From Mycoplasmataceae bacterium (GTDB taxonomy: Bacteria > Bacillota_I > Bacilli_A > Mycoplasmatales > Mycoplasmoidaceae), in NCBI GenBank assembly GCA_031265955.1, contig JAISBY010000004.1, positions 55,891 through 119,890 of the forward strand: 64,000 bases of DNA, in the 5' to 3' direction. The notes beneath the pieces are model-generated. The model saw only the letters and a list, made by a program, of their open reading frames with translations, made no database searches and was not told where the DNA came from. How positions within the stretch are numbered: position 1 is the first letter of the stretch; every line of letters begins with the position of its first letter. The position numbers and the translations under genes are program-made. This document shows, piece by piece, positions 32,060 through 41,884 of this stretch.

Positions 32060-33871
32060 ATGGCTCAAATCAAAAAACAAAATAAATTAGGGAAAGATTC
32101 CCGCAAGATATCGCTTCGTGATTTTGTCTGGAATGGATTTAATTACACAGTTACCATTACTTTTGCTAGTAGTTTTGGTGTTTTAACTGCCACCGATCAC
32201 TTAGGTTTGAACTTAATTTGAATTTGAGTTTTAATGGCAATTATTGCTGGCACGGTAGCTTTTGCATTTGCGAAATTGGCAAGGCAACACAATTCCAAAA
32301 GTAATGGAGCTGGTTATGTTTACGCCCGCACTAACATGGGAAGAATGACGGGATTGCTAGTTGGTTTTATGCAATATGTATATATTCCATTCTCCATCAC
32401 TTACCAACTAGTCAGTATGATTAAGTCTTCGCTTGGAGCTGGATATATCAATCCAATTGATGGGGTTTATCCTTGGTATGTATTAAATTTTGGCTCTTTT
32501 ACTTATTTATATTTAGACTTAATTGCAATTGCAATATTTGTTCTATGTTCACTCACAATATTTGGTGGAATTAGGTTTTTTAAAAAAATGACTAATTACA
32601 GTAGTTTTGTCAAGTGAGGAGCCTTTTTCTTTTTGTTTCTACTGGCAGTAGTGCTGGCGTGCATGAATGGGAAAAGTAATATGCAATATTGATCTAGCGA
32701 TTCTTCTTTTACTTTTGGTGGGTTTGTGGGGGCGTTTAATTCATGTTTTTTAGCTTTTGCCGGGTTTGAGGTGTTTTCTACCGCAGGTAAAAACATTGAA
32801 AATCCATCCAAAAATATTAGCAAAGGAATAATACTTGTAATGATCATTAGTGCCACATTTTATATTTTGTGCACAATCTTATTTTTTCTTGCTTTTACTG
32901 ATTTTTCACAAAACATTAATATGTTTGCTTGGGCAAGATTTATGAATGATCCAAAATTAAAATGGTTGTACTATGTCGGACCAATTATTATGCTGATTGG
33001 GATATTAGGTTTACGGGTTAATAGTATGACGCAAAAATCATTTTATGCTGGTACGATTGTACAACCCATGTCGGAAGAGGGGTTCTTTCCAGAAAGTTTC
33101 GGAGTTTTATCTAAAAAAGATAATATGTCGGTTAAAGCTTCATTCTTAAATATTGTTATTACTTTAATTGTTGCTTTTATCTGATTGATTATTCCTGACA
33201 TTATTTCAGGAGTGCGTGGAGCGACTAGTCAAAAAGATGATATCTTTCGGATTAATGATTTCCAAGCGATGGCTACTGTTATTTGCATTTTTGTGTATAT
33301 TATGGCAATGATATCGATTGTAAAATTAGGATTTGAAGGTAAAATGAAAATTACAATATTAGAATGAATTATGTATTTTGTCGCTAGTGCCTTTTTAGTA
33401 TTTTTCTTTGTAATGTACTACGAAGAACTAATTCGAGTTAATATTTTGAATGGAGATACTACTCAAAAAGTTCGCGCTTTTATTTCCATAGGTTTTACTT
33501 TGATGTGTTTAATTTTCTTTTTTATTTGATATGGTGTTTATTACCATGTTAAGCAAAAAATGCGTTCAACGCAATATCAAACAAAACTGGACAACAACTT
33601 CAAATTAGATGATGATTGATTTGTGGTCGAAAACTTTACTAATAATAAATTTACTAGGATTAATAAAATTTATGCAAATCCAAGAATGTCAACTAGTTGA
33701 AAGAAAAAAATATTGAATCGTTTATTTAATAAAACTAATTTAGAAATCCAATCATTTCAAAGAAGAAATCTAAAAATTTATGCGAACAAACATAATGCTA
33801 ATCTTTTAAAATCGCAAATACTTTTCAAACGATTGAGCACATTAAAACAACAAACTATTAGTAAAATTTAA
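32060..33871 (+). CDS. APC family amino acid permease
   Basis: 603 aa with about 12 hydrophobic spans in the first 490 residues and a long basic cytosolic tail (about 110 residues). The family GxG-like start of TM1 is weak, but ARTNMGRMTGLLVGFMQY, AFAGFEVFSTAGKNIENPSKNISKGI and the TM plan are APC (glutamate/GABA or YfnA-like in mycoplasmas). Paralogous to the gene at 41885-43807, with which it shares FEVFSTAG/FEAFASAG and TLQPMATEG/IVQPMSEEG segments. Coupled to pepA. Substrate unknown. Confidence 0.9.
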
Positions 33872-34737
33872 CTTTCGTTAAATAGAATTTGTAAGATTGT
33901 TTCTGGTGTTTTACTAACAAAATTATCTGGATCGCTAAACGGAAAATAAGCGGAACTTAAATTCCATTTCATTTCTGTGGTGGTGTTATTGATATATGTA
34001 GCATAAAGTCTTGTATAAGATTCACTCCCAAATTTATTGTCTCATTTTGGATAATATTCATGCATATATTTAGTGGCTAGTATAATGGCTTTAGAATCGT
34101 TTTCACCAGAGGGTGTAGTGGTACCATTAATCTGTACACCAGCTGGACTTGAATGTACTAATAGAACACTACCATCATCACATTGACCAATAACAATATA
34201 CACATGGCCACTGATACTAACGATGTTCCCGGGCGACAAATCGCTCGCACCACTTGAATGGTTGATCAACTCACCTCAACCATAATCATTTGCAAATGTT
34301 TTAGCCATATTGGTTGAACTACTAACATAACCAGGTTCACCATCAATTGTATTGAATACATTGTATACAACTCATCCCACATATCCACTACAATCTAAAC
34401 CATCATAAATTTGGTATCTGTGATCTTGGTAATTGTAGTCCCCACCATATTTATTAAAAAAAAATTCTCAATTTTGGTAAAAGCCAATATGTGTCGTTGC
34501 TTGGTTAGCACCGGTTTGTCCGCCGTTTCAGCCACCACCTCAAACATAGAAAGTTCTTCCGACAGGAACTAAAGCAGTAGATAATAAATTTTTTATCGTT
34601 GTTAATCCTGATGTTGGACGAATTGATGGAAAGGTATCGCTAGAAACACAGCTTGTCATTGCGAGTGAAGAAAGAGATGCGGTAGCAATCACTCCGCCTA
34701 GTATATTAGTTACCTTTATTAGTTTTTTCTCTCACAT
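33868..34737 (-). CDS. NlpC/P60-type lipoprotein peptidase
   Basis: 289 aa. Signal peptide ending in the lipobox AMTSC (Cys30), so lipid-anchored outside the cell. The C-terminal half has the NlpC/P60 papain-like core: FYVWGGG, then YDGLDCSGYVGW with the nucleophile Cys116, and GNIVSISGHVYIVIG with the base His178; His195 is a possible third residue. These enzymes cleave the D-Glu-diamino-acid bond of bacterial peptidoglycan. A mollicute has no wall, so the target would be neighbours' wall fragments or other amides. Many Trp are UGA. Overlaps the permease stop by 4 bases (convergent). Confidence 0.82.
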
Positions 34738-34822
34738 TAAAATATTATATTTAGTGTTTCGTAAAATGTAGGAGTGTTTAATATTTTTAACTACCTTTAT
34801 CTTACTTGCGTTGAATAGTTGC

Positions 34823-34828
34823 TATAAT
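34823..34828 (+). promoter_or_regulatory. -10 box
   Basis: TATAAT 7 bases before the ATG at 34836; the -35 is not clear. Suggests a leaderless message for the small gene that follows. Confidence 0.55.
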
Positions 34829-34835
34829 TCAAAGT

Positions 34836-35021
34836 ATGGAAAATAATAGAAATTTATCATCTAAAGAAATTTTAGAGATGTCAGAACAAGAATGACAAGA
34901 ATACCGAATTAAGTCATGGGAACGTAAACGTGAATATTATTCACAAAATGTTCCGGATTGATATTTAAAAGATCAAGAAAATTTTGCTCAATTCTTAGAA
35001 CGACGTTTCAAGAGAAGATAA
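34836..35021 (+). CDS. small hypothetical protein
   Basis: 61 aa, highly charged (Glu, Arg, Lys), with three Trp, two of them UGA-coded; probably helical. Ends in RRFKRR. Too short and broken by UGA to appear under the standard code. Has its own -10 box. No family recognised. Its stop is 1 base from the convergent purD stop. Confidence 0.6.
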
Positions 35022-35022
35022 A

Positions 35023-36264
35023 TTATTGCAAGCCAATATCTTTACGGTAATGTGCGCCATCAAATTGCACATTTTCTATTGCGTTATAAACTTTGGTACG
35101 TGCTTTAGTTATATTATTGGCAGTCGCTATCACTGAAAGCACACGACCACCATTTGTTAGCAATTCACTTTGTTTATTGATGGTGCCTGCATAAAAAATT
35201 AATTGTTTGCCTTTAATAGATATTTTTGCTCCTTTTGTAAATGCACCAGGGTAACCTTTGGAAACCATTACCACATTTATACAAACTTCTCTCTTTCAAG
35301 AAAACTTAAATTGATTCAATTTATTTTTTAAAGTTAAATGAATCATTTTTAATAAATCAAAATTCATTAAAGGTACAATTGATTGACATTCTGGATCGCC
35401 CATTCTGACATTGTATTCCAAACATTTGCAGCCTTGTTTGGTAATCATCAACCCGAAAAATAAAAATCCATGAAAATCAAGTTTTAGTTTCTGAATTCCT
35501 TTTAATGTAGGCTTCATAATATTTTTAATAAAATCATTCATTACTTCTTTGGTAAAATGCCTATTAGGACAAACTGCACCCATGCCACCAGTATTTGCTC
35601 CTTTATTATTTTCAAATATTGTTTTATGATCCTGTGCCGAAATTAATGGAACCATTATTTTACCATCGGTTACACAAACAATTGATGCTTCAACACCAGT
35701 TAAAAACTCCTCAATCACAATTGTCTTACCAGCATTTTTAAAAGCACCATCAATCATAAATCTAGTAATGGTATTTTCTGCCGCTTTTAAATTTTTACAA
35801 ATTTCTACACCTTTTCCGGCAGCTAATCCACTAGCTTTAATTACAATTGGAAATCTAGTATTCTTAACATATGAAAAAGCACTAAAAGGATCGGTGAATG
35901 TTTTGTAATTTGCAGTTTTAACACCAAAACGCTGCATAAAATCTTTAGAAAATATCTTACTACCTTCCAATTGAGCGGCTTTCTTAGTAGGACCAAAAAT
36001 AGCTAATTTATTTTTTTTGAATAAGTCTACAAGTCCATCTACTAATGGTTGCTCGGGACCAACAATAGTTAAATCAATTTTGTTATCTTTAACAAAAGAT
36101 AATAATTCCTCATGAGAATCAAGCAAAATATTACAGCATTTTTTTATTGACTCAGTTCCAACGTTCCCTGGAGATACATAAATAGAATTTACATCTTTTG
36201 ATTGAGATAATTTTCAAGCAATGGCGTGTTCTCTTCCACCAGAACCAATGAGTAAAACTTTCAT
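35023..36264 (-). CDS. purD: phosphoribosylamine-glycine ligase
   Basis: 413 aa. ATP-grasp enzyme making GAR. N-terminal VLLIGSGGREHAIAWKL, then IVGPEQPLVDGL, FPIVIKASGLAAGKGVEI, EFLTGVEAS, DHKTIFENNKGANTGGMGA and YNVRMGDPECQ are diagnostic. Three UGA Trp. Monocistronic minus strand. With purC, purH, purN and purM it gives five enzymes of the IMP pathway within 26 kb but in separate units. Confidence 0.97.
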
Positions 36265-36438
36265 ATTGGTAATGATACTATCATAAAACTAATGGTATTA
36301 AAATAATCTTAAAGATGAAATATCACTCATTTTATATAAATGTTAAATTACAAAAGAAGAACATATATGAAAAACAAAAATTATTAAGATAATTATGTTA
36401 TATTTATGGGAATAAATAGATAATTTTTGAGGTAATAA

Positions 36439-36702
36439 ATGAAATCAATTCAAGTTAAAATCATCGATCCAATCGGATTACATGCTAGACCAGCGAGTAA
36501 AATTACTAGCGAGGCTACTAAGTATAAGTCTGATATAAAAATTGTTTTAGATGGACGTGAAGCTAATGCTAAATCTTTAATCAACTTAATGGCATTAGGT
36601 GTTAAATCAAATAACAAGGTTGAACTTATTGCTAAAGGTTTAGACGAAGCCAACGCAATCGTTGCCATTGAAAAAGTAATGCGTGACAATAAATTAATAT
36701 AA
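36439..36702 (+). CDS. ptsH: phosphocarrier protein HPr
   Basis: 87 aa. Carries phosphate from Enzyme I to sugar-specific Enzyme II. The active His15 lies in GLHARPA, and the regulatory Ser46 in KSLINLM is kept, so regulation by HPr kinase is possible. An AGGT site precedes the ATG by 6 bases. Followed after 23 bases by a small membrane protein. Confidence 0.97.
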   Translation: MKSIQVKIIDPIGLHARPASKITSEATKYKSDIKIVLDGREANAKSLINLMALGVKSNNKVELIAKGLDEANAIVAIEKVMRDNKLI

Positions 36703-36725
36703 GCACTATTAATTAAAAAGGCAAA

Positions 36726-37010
36726 ATGTTACAACATACTGGTTGGAATGGTGATACTCAATCAATTATTTTTTTAGTTGTTGCTTGTATCTGCTTAGTG
36801 CTTAGTGGTTTAAGTATTTATTGATTAACCTATTGTATTCGTAATAAAATTGATCCAAATGTTGCTCAAACAAAAAATTGATTCTTTAAATGAATGCATA
36901 AGAATCGATTGGTTTGATCGTTCATGATTACAATCGTTGTTGTTCTATGTACAATTGTTTTCTTTCTATATGCTTTTGGAATTGAGTTACCATTCACACC
37001 GGTGGATTAA
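36726..37010 (+). CDS. small two-TM membrane protein
   Basis: 94 aa under code 4, with two hydrophobic spans (residues about 14-34 and 62-85) joined by a basic loop. Six Trp, mostly UGA. No recognised family. Co-transcribed with ptsH by position. Confidence 0.65.
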
Positions 37011-37021
37011 TATTCTAGGCA

Positions 37022-37048
37022 TTTTTTTTTTTTTTTTAATCATATAAT
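37022..37048 (+). promoter_or_regulatory. T16 tract and -10 box
   Basis: Sixteen T (37022-37037) end 5 bases before TATAAT (37043-37048). The tract occupies the spacer position, as poly-A does in vlp promoters of Mycoplasma hyorhinis, and could also act as a terminator tail for the gene ending at 37010. Confidence 0.5.
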
Positions 37049-37068
37049 CTACACAATATTTTTGAAAA

Positions 37069-37599
37069 ATGTTCAATAAAACAAACCAAAATAACGCAAA
37101 TGTACATAAAAAATTAGCAAACAAAATCAAAACATTGTATTTGGTAAATACTATCATGATTTTAGTCTCAGCTGTGTGATATGGACTAAACTCTATTCCT
37201 CAATTTACAAATTTGTTGCCTAACTTAACCCGTATTTTAGTCAACATAGGTGTTTTAGTGATTGATGTAATCCACGGAATATTAATGTTAATTATTTTTC
37301 TAAAAATCAATAAAAATGAATATTGAAAAAGTATCGAAACTAAAGTTATTGACAAACATAATTTAAATTCTAAAAGAATTCCATCTATTTATCGTTATTC
37401 TTTAATTGCATTAGCTTGCTATGTTGTTGGAATCGTCGGTGCTTTGGCATTAATATTATCATTGTCGTTTAACATACATAATGGTTTGATTAATGTACTA
37501 GCTGGTTTAAATACAGCATCTATGATCTATCGAATTATTATCAATAAAAAAGCAAAAAAGTTTGTTGTGTTAATTATTAATTATTTAAAACAAGAATAA
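37069..37599 (+). CDS. four-TM membrane protein
   Basis: 176 aa, four hydrophobic spans (about residues 24-42, 58-80, 108-134, 138-156) with short charged loops; two UGA Trp. No recognised family. TATAAT lies 20 bases before the ATG. Ends before a perfect 10-base hairpin terminator. Confidence 0.7.
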
Positions 37600-37628
37600 A
37601 ATATTTCAACATCCAAATTTTATAAAGA

Positions 37629-37660
37629 AAAAACCATCCAAATTCAATTAGATGGTTTTT
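37629..37660. terminator. intrinsic terminator (bidirectional)
   Basis: Arms AAAAACCATC (37629-37638) and GATGGTTTTT (37651-37660) pair perfectly, with T runs in both directions. Serves the plus-strand gene ending at 37599 and probably the RNase P RNA gene on the minus strand. Confidence 0.85.
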
Positions 37661-37675
37661 ATCTTTTTTTAACTA

Positions 37676-38043
37676 TTGCGAGCTTAAGCCATGTTCTGTG
37701 TTGATTTTTTACAAAATCAATATTGACCATTTGTCTACTAATAATTGCTTATTAGTCAAGTAATTAATTCAGTTATCAATTACCCGTTCCCTTACCAAAA
37801 TTTAGGTTTCTTGCTTCTGGGGTTTACCGCGTTTCACTTAATAGTTTCCTATTAATTCGTCACTGTGGCACATTATCGTTCTTTTCCATCGTTATTGCTA
37901 ACCTTAGGTATAAACGGCCGTCATCAAGCTAACAGATGCTAGGTTCTATTTATTTGACCTACAGAGACACTACAGACATCGCAGTCTGTGCAAGCATGGA
38001 CTTTCCTCTACATAATAAATATGCAGCGGTCAATTACTCGCAA
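37676..38043 (-). ncRNA. rnpB: RNase P RNA (class B)
   Basis: Read on the minus strand it begins TTGCGAGTAATTGACCGCTGC, contains the universal GAGGAAAGTCCATGCTTGCAC and ACTGCGATGTCTGTAG segments, and ends with ACATGGCTTAAGCTCGCAA, which pairs with the 5' end to form P1. Length about 370 nt matches B-type RNase P RNA of Firmicutes and mollicutes. Cleaves 5' leaders of tRNA precursors. Confidence 0.93.
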
Positions 38044-38048
38044 GCAGT

Positions 38049-38054
38049 ATTATA
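38049..38054 (-). promoter_or_regulatory. -10 box of rnpB
   Basis: TATAAT on the minus strand, about 6 bases upstream of the inferred 5' end of RNase P RNA. Confidence 0.65.
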
Positions 38055-38102
38055 GTAAGCTAATCAATTAATATAAAAAATTACGTTTATGATGCTGAGA
38101 AC

Positions 38103-39423
38103 ATAGACATCGTGGAAAAATTCTCTAATACTCACTAAGTATACAAAGCATAGTTAAAATTAAGTGACTGGATTGGAGTCATTCTATATGAATCTCATTT
38201 TTGTCTTTCATGATTTCACAATTTATACCCTTTTGTTCTATCGGTATTGTACGCAGAGTATCAGCCATTAACTAATTCAATCGCCTGCTCAACCGTTTCG
38301 CATTTATTGATAAATGTAAGTAACTCTTTATCAATTTGTTCATGAATACTTTCAATCTTGCCGTTAGTTTCCGGTTGACCTCAAATTGAATATTGATGAT
38401 TGGTATTCATCGACACTAATAAATCATTGAATTCACCCGCATGCAAAGCTTCAGTACGTTTGAAAGTAAGGGCATGATCAGTTCGTACTCTAGTAATGGT
38501 AAAAAAGTTTGAAAAATACTCATATGCATCTTTGACGACACTAATAATGAATTCTTTTGGATAGCTAAGTGATGCTCGACCGTAGACCATTCCGCTTCTT
38601 TCATCTACCATATCAACGCAATAAATATTTTTATTAAATTTATTATCGCATGCACCAATCACTTTGATATCGAACTGTAAATGCCCTGGTGGTAACAAAT
38701 ACTTTAATAGCTTATGTTTACGATACGGTTTAGGCATAGGTACGTATTTATAAAAATCATTGATGGAGGATTTTAGCGCTTGAAACGAAAGATGTTTTTG
38801 TAATGACTCACTAAATGTTTCTAATTTAATTTGATTAGTACGAATTTTAAATAAGTAGTCTGATAAATTAAATATCTTGAACGGGTTACGTGTGTGCCAT
38901 ACAGTCGCTATTTCGTTTCGCTGCAGCTGGCTATATTTTCAAGATAGTCGTTTTGGCATTTTGGCTTTGTCTAATGATTTTTCAAACGAGTAGACGCGCG
39001 TGTATATGTAATTATTAATAAACATATTCTGATATTTATAAAGCCATGATTTGGATATCTTTTTCCGATACCGGTTTCAGTAATATCTAGTTGTTTCGTA
39101 AACTTTAACTCGCTTCTCTACGCTAATAGATAGGCAAATTTGAAACTTTTCGAAATCAGCAAGGAATTTATTCACCCGGTATTGAATTGATTTAAAATCG
39201 CGGCTTAATTCGTGTTGCTTTAAATATTCGTTAGCTTTGTTATTAATTAACGTATGTACATTACGTGTAGCTTGTAGCAACTTAAGGTTTGACAACCTTA
39301 ATGTTTTTGGTCATAGTATTGTTTTCATGTTTCTCCTAATAGTGTATTAGAGAAATGAAACAATAGCAATTTACTGTTTTGACATACATTCCTACGGAAT
39401 GTATATTTTTCCACGATGTCTAT
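38103..39423. mobile_element. insertion sequence, 1,321 bp
   Basis: Bounded by perfect 19-base inverted repeats (ATAGACATCGTGGAAAAAT at 38103-38121, inverted at 39405-39423). It holds one transposase gene read leftward. The right end also holds a perfect palindrome around ATACATTCC-GTA-GGAATGTAT. No clear target duplication is seen in the flanks. A diverged right-end remnant lies at about 56733-56812. Confidence 0.9.
38135..39328 (-). CDS. DDE (rve) transposase
   Basis: 397 aa under code 4. The C-terminal integrase core has the acidic triad: Asp in GHLQFDIKVIG, Asp in RVRTDHALTF, and Glu in PETNGKIESIHEQI, the IS3/IS481-like spacing and ending. The N-terminal 180 residues are basic and helical, probably DNA-binding. 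ATTAGGAGAAAC gives a strong ribosome site before ATG 39328. The reading frame is intact, so the element may still move. I do not assign it to a named IS. Confidence 0.88.
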
Positions 39424-39484
39424 TTAATCAACACAATAGGAAAGATATAAAAAATGGAACGGCGTTTTTAATATAATGATGTTT

Positions 39485-39583
39485 ATGGAAAAGAAGAAAC
39501 CCAAAACTGCAAATGAATGAATTAAATATTTTGAAGATGAGGATCTTTCACTTCTAGGTTATCATAAAAAAACATCAAAATAA
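39485..39583 (+). CDS. very small protein
   Basis: 32 aa, Lys/Glu-rich, one UGA Trp. A TATAAT at 39472-39477 lies 7 bases before the ATG at 39485, so I prefer this start to the ATG at 39479, which overlaps the promoter. Lies next to the IS end; may be a real small gene or chance. Confidence 0.4.
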
Positions 39584-39616
39584 TTATTTGGCTCGAATTT
39601 TTAATTCTGCATCTTT

Positions 39617-39742
39617 TTATCAATCTTTAATGTTGACAGAATTTAATAATTTCTTTGCAGCATCATTTAAATCGTTAGCTTCAACGGTTTTCGACACTGT
39701 TCTAGTTGTTGTTAACGTTGCAGTTACTTTAAATTTACTCAT
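39617..39742 (-). CDS. small hypothetical protein after nusG
   Basis: 41 aa: a short beta-hairpin-like N-terminus (KFKVTATLTTTRTVSKTVEA) then a helix (NDLNDAAKKLLNSVN). Lies 11 bases downstream of nusG on the same strand. Resembles the fold of small DUF-type single-domain proteins, but I cannot name one. Confidence 0.5.
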
Positions 39743-39753
39743 GATATATTCAA

Positions 39754-40467
39754 TTAAACTGACAACTTAAATTGGTTGTAAGGAATTTCCACTTCCTGAG
39801 ATCTTCCAAAGAAATCAATTGCCACTGTTGCCATGCCTTTATCATTGTTTAAAGCTTTCACTTCACCAACCATACCTGCGAAAGAACCTTCAAAGATATC
39901 AATGCTTTGATTTACTTTTACATTAGTTGAATAAGAAATTTTTACTTCTTCCGTTGTTGATGAAGTCGTTTCATCTGATGGTACCATTGTGTCAACTGCA
40001 GTAGTATCAACAACATTTTCTCCTTCGCCACTAACTCGAGCATATTCTTCAATAGTAATTGGAATTGGTGTTGCACCTTTACCGGACGATCCTACAAATC
40101 CTAACACTCCTGGAGTATTACGGATTGCAAATCAAACATTACGGTCGTAAATCATATTAATGAAAATATAACCTGGAAATTTATTGATAACTCTTACACG
40201 TGTTCTTTTATATTTACCGTTAGGTAATACTTCTCAGGTTGTAGTCTTAGTTTTTCTAGGATTTTGAGGGATTTGTTCACTTTCCTTGTCAAAGGTTTCA
40301 ACTTTTTCATCTCTAGTTTTGAAAACGCGAATTTGTCCAACATAAGAATCATAACCATAGTTATGAACTTTTTCCATAATTGCTTCAGAAATCGAATCCT
40401 CTTTACCGCCAATAGCCGTAATGATGAATCATTGTGATTGTTCTAATTGTTCTATTTGATTTTCCAT
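39754..40467 (-). CDS. nusG: transcription termination/antitermination protein NusG
   Basis: 237 aa, longer than the usual 180 because of an acidic Thr/Ser-rich insert between the NGN and KOW domains (about residues 145-185). N-terminal NGN domain: QWFIITAIGGKEDSI, then KFPGYIFINM and NTPGVLGFVGSSGK. C-terminal KOW: IDIFEGSFAGMVGEVKALN. Binds RNA polymerase to modulate pausing. Good AAGGAG site; 12 bases after secE. Confidence 0.95.
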
Positions 40468-40479
40468 ATTTATCTCCTT

Positions 40480-41019
40480 TTATTTCCTTGGGATTATTCC
40501 GATTAAGTAATCCAAACCCAAGAATATTAAAGCCATAATTCCTACAAGTATTAAAATTATTGCAAAACCTTTTAACACCTCTCTGCCACCCATTCAAGTG
40601 ACACGACTGAACTCTTTACCAATGCCAAAAAATCAACGTTTAATCCTAAAAGAGAAACGTTGCTTTAATTCATCGGAAGTAAGGTTGAGAATTTTTTGTT
40701 CATCCAAACGAAATTGTTTAATGCGATCATTACGATAAGTTTTAAACAAACTTTTAGCTTCTTTTTTGCCTATTTTCTTTTGAAACACTTCTTGCTTTAA
40801 TGAATCAAGTTTATTAACGATATCAGTTTTGCAAACTTTCTCAATTTCATCAATTTCTTTTTTCTGCTTTCGATATTCTTCTTGAACTTTTTGACGTCCC
40901 ACTTGCTTAGCTTGTTTTTTTTCTAAACGTTCTTTTGCTAATTGCTGATAAAGTTTGTTACGTTCTTGCTTTTTTAATTCTTTAGGATCAATACCTGGTT
41001 GATTGATGTCTTTTGCCAT
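40480..41019 (-). CDS. secE: preprotein translocase subunit SecE with long N-terminal extension
   Basis: 179 aa; the last about 60 residues are a standard single-TM SecE (FGIGKEFSRVTWMGGREVLKGF, then the membrane span). The first about 115 residues are a highly charged Lys/Glu/Gln coiled-coil-like extension absent from ordinary SecE (about 60 aa). Part of the SecYEG channel. The start codon overlaps the rpmG stop (TAATG). Confidence 0.9.
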
Positions 41020-41165
41020 TATCTTGTCTCCTTATGAATTGTCACCTTTTTACAATTAGGGCAATATTTACGAAGCTCTAAACGCTTTTCTTTATATTTA
41101 TTCACAGACAAATGGTAATTACGAGAATTACATTCAGTGCATATTAATGTTGCATTTGTGCGCAT
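41019..41165 (-). CDS. rpmG: 50S ribosomal protein L33
   Basis: 48 aa with two zinc-ribbon CxxC pairs (CTEC and CPNC) and the [21 protein letters not shown] core of L33. AAAGGAG site before the ATG at 41165. First gene of rpmG-secE-nusG, downstream of a terminator that separates it from the sigma factor gene. Too short for a standard ORF scan. Confidence 0.95.
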   Translation of the reverse strand: MRTNATLICTECNSRNYHLSVNKYKEKRLELRKYCPNCKKVTIHKETR

Positions 41166-41195
41166 AAATCTCCTTTTTGTAAAATGTGTTGATTT

Positions 41196-41220
41196 AAAAA
41201 GGTGCTGTTACCAACACCTT
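41196..41220 (-). terminator. intrinsic terminator after sigma factor gene
   Basis: On the minus strand AAGGTGTTG and CAGCACCTT pair (9 bp with one G-U) around a GTAA loop, followed by TTTTT. It lies 11 bases after the sigma-factor stop and 30 bases before rpmG. Confidence 0.8.
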
Positions 41221-41231
41221 AATGTCAAACA

Positions 41232-41807
41232 TTATATATAACAATTCTTATAACGCTTACAAATGTTTGCGAATGTATTGGAGACTTTTTTGTAATCCAT
41301 TCGTAACATTCTAGCAATTTCTTTGTTTTGATACCCTTGCGCTTTTAAATTAAATAATTTTTGAATACTTTTCGGATATTGTTCTAAGAAATGATTAATT
41401 TTATTAACTTCTAATTCCTGATCAAGATCATCATGAACTTGTTCCTCTAAAATACAACCTGATTGGAAAAGTCTATCATCAAGCGTACAAGCCATATTTA
41501 AAGCCCTATTACCTAATGTCTGTTGACTCATGCCATAATTTACAATCATAGATTTATTAGTTGTTGCTAAAGCTTGCTTGAAAGTATAACGTGTTTGTTT
41601 AGTGTCAAAACTTTCTAAACATTTAACAAACGAAAAATACGTATACGAAAGAAAATCTTCTTTCTCCAGTACAAAATCTGAAAATAGTCTATTCACAAGA
41701 GATCTAGTTAATCGCTCTAACATTTGCTTATTGCGCTCATATAGCTCGTCACGAATTAATAAATTTTTCTTCGTTTGATACTCTTGAATCATTTGATTTT
41801 CTGTCAT
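41232..41807 (-). CDS. alternative sigma-70 family factor (SigH-like by position)
   Basis: 191 aa. A region-2-like segment is visible (FSDFVLEKEDFLSYTYFSFVKCLESFDTKQ) and a C-terminal region-4 helix-turn-helix (IQKLFNLKAQGYQNKEIARMLRMDYKKVSNTFANI). The order sigma-rpmG-secE-nusG is that of sigH in Firmicutes, and it may correspond to the alternative factor MG428 of Mycoplasma genitalium, which controls recombination genes. Most mycoplasmas have one main sigma factor, so this one may govern a special programme. Confidence 0.82.
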   Translation of the reverse strand: MTENQMIQEYQTKKNLLIRDELYERNKQMLERLTRSLVNRLFSDFVLEKEDFLSYTYFSFVKCLESFDTKQTRYTFKQALATTNKSMIVNYGMSQQTLGNRALNMACTLDDRLFQSGCILEEQVHDDLDQELEVNKINHFLEQYPKSIQKLFNLKAQGYQNKEIARMLRMDYKKVSNTFANICKRYKNCYI

Positions 41808-41884
41808 AGGAGTTTAAAACTTTATCATAAAAATTGAAAATTTCTTTCGGAATTTTTTCGGAAATTTTTCAGTTGTACTTAAAA

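Noticed and set aside
38095..39431. Target-site duplication for the intact IS
   Set aside because: The flanks (CTGAGAAC and TTAATCAA) share no direct repeat, so none is claimed.
39588..39770. Plus-strand frame of 60 codons near nusG
   Set aside because: Opposite to the 41-aa gene and the nusG end; no promoter or ribosome site.
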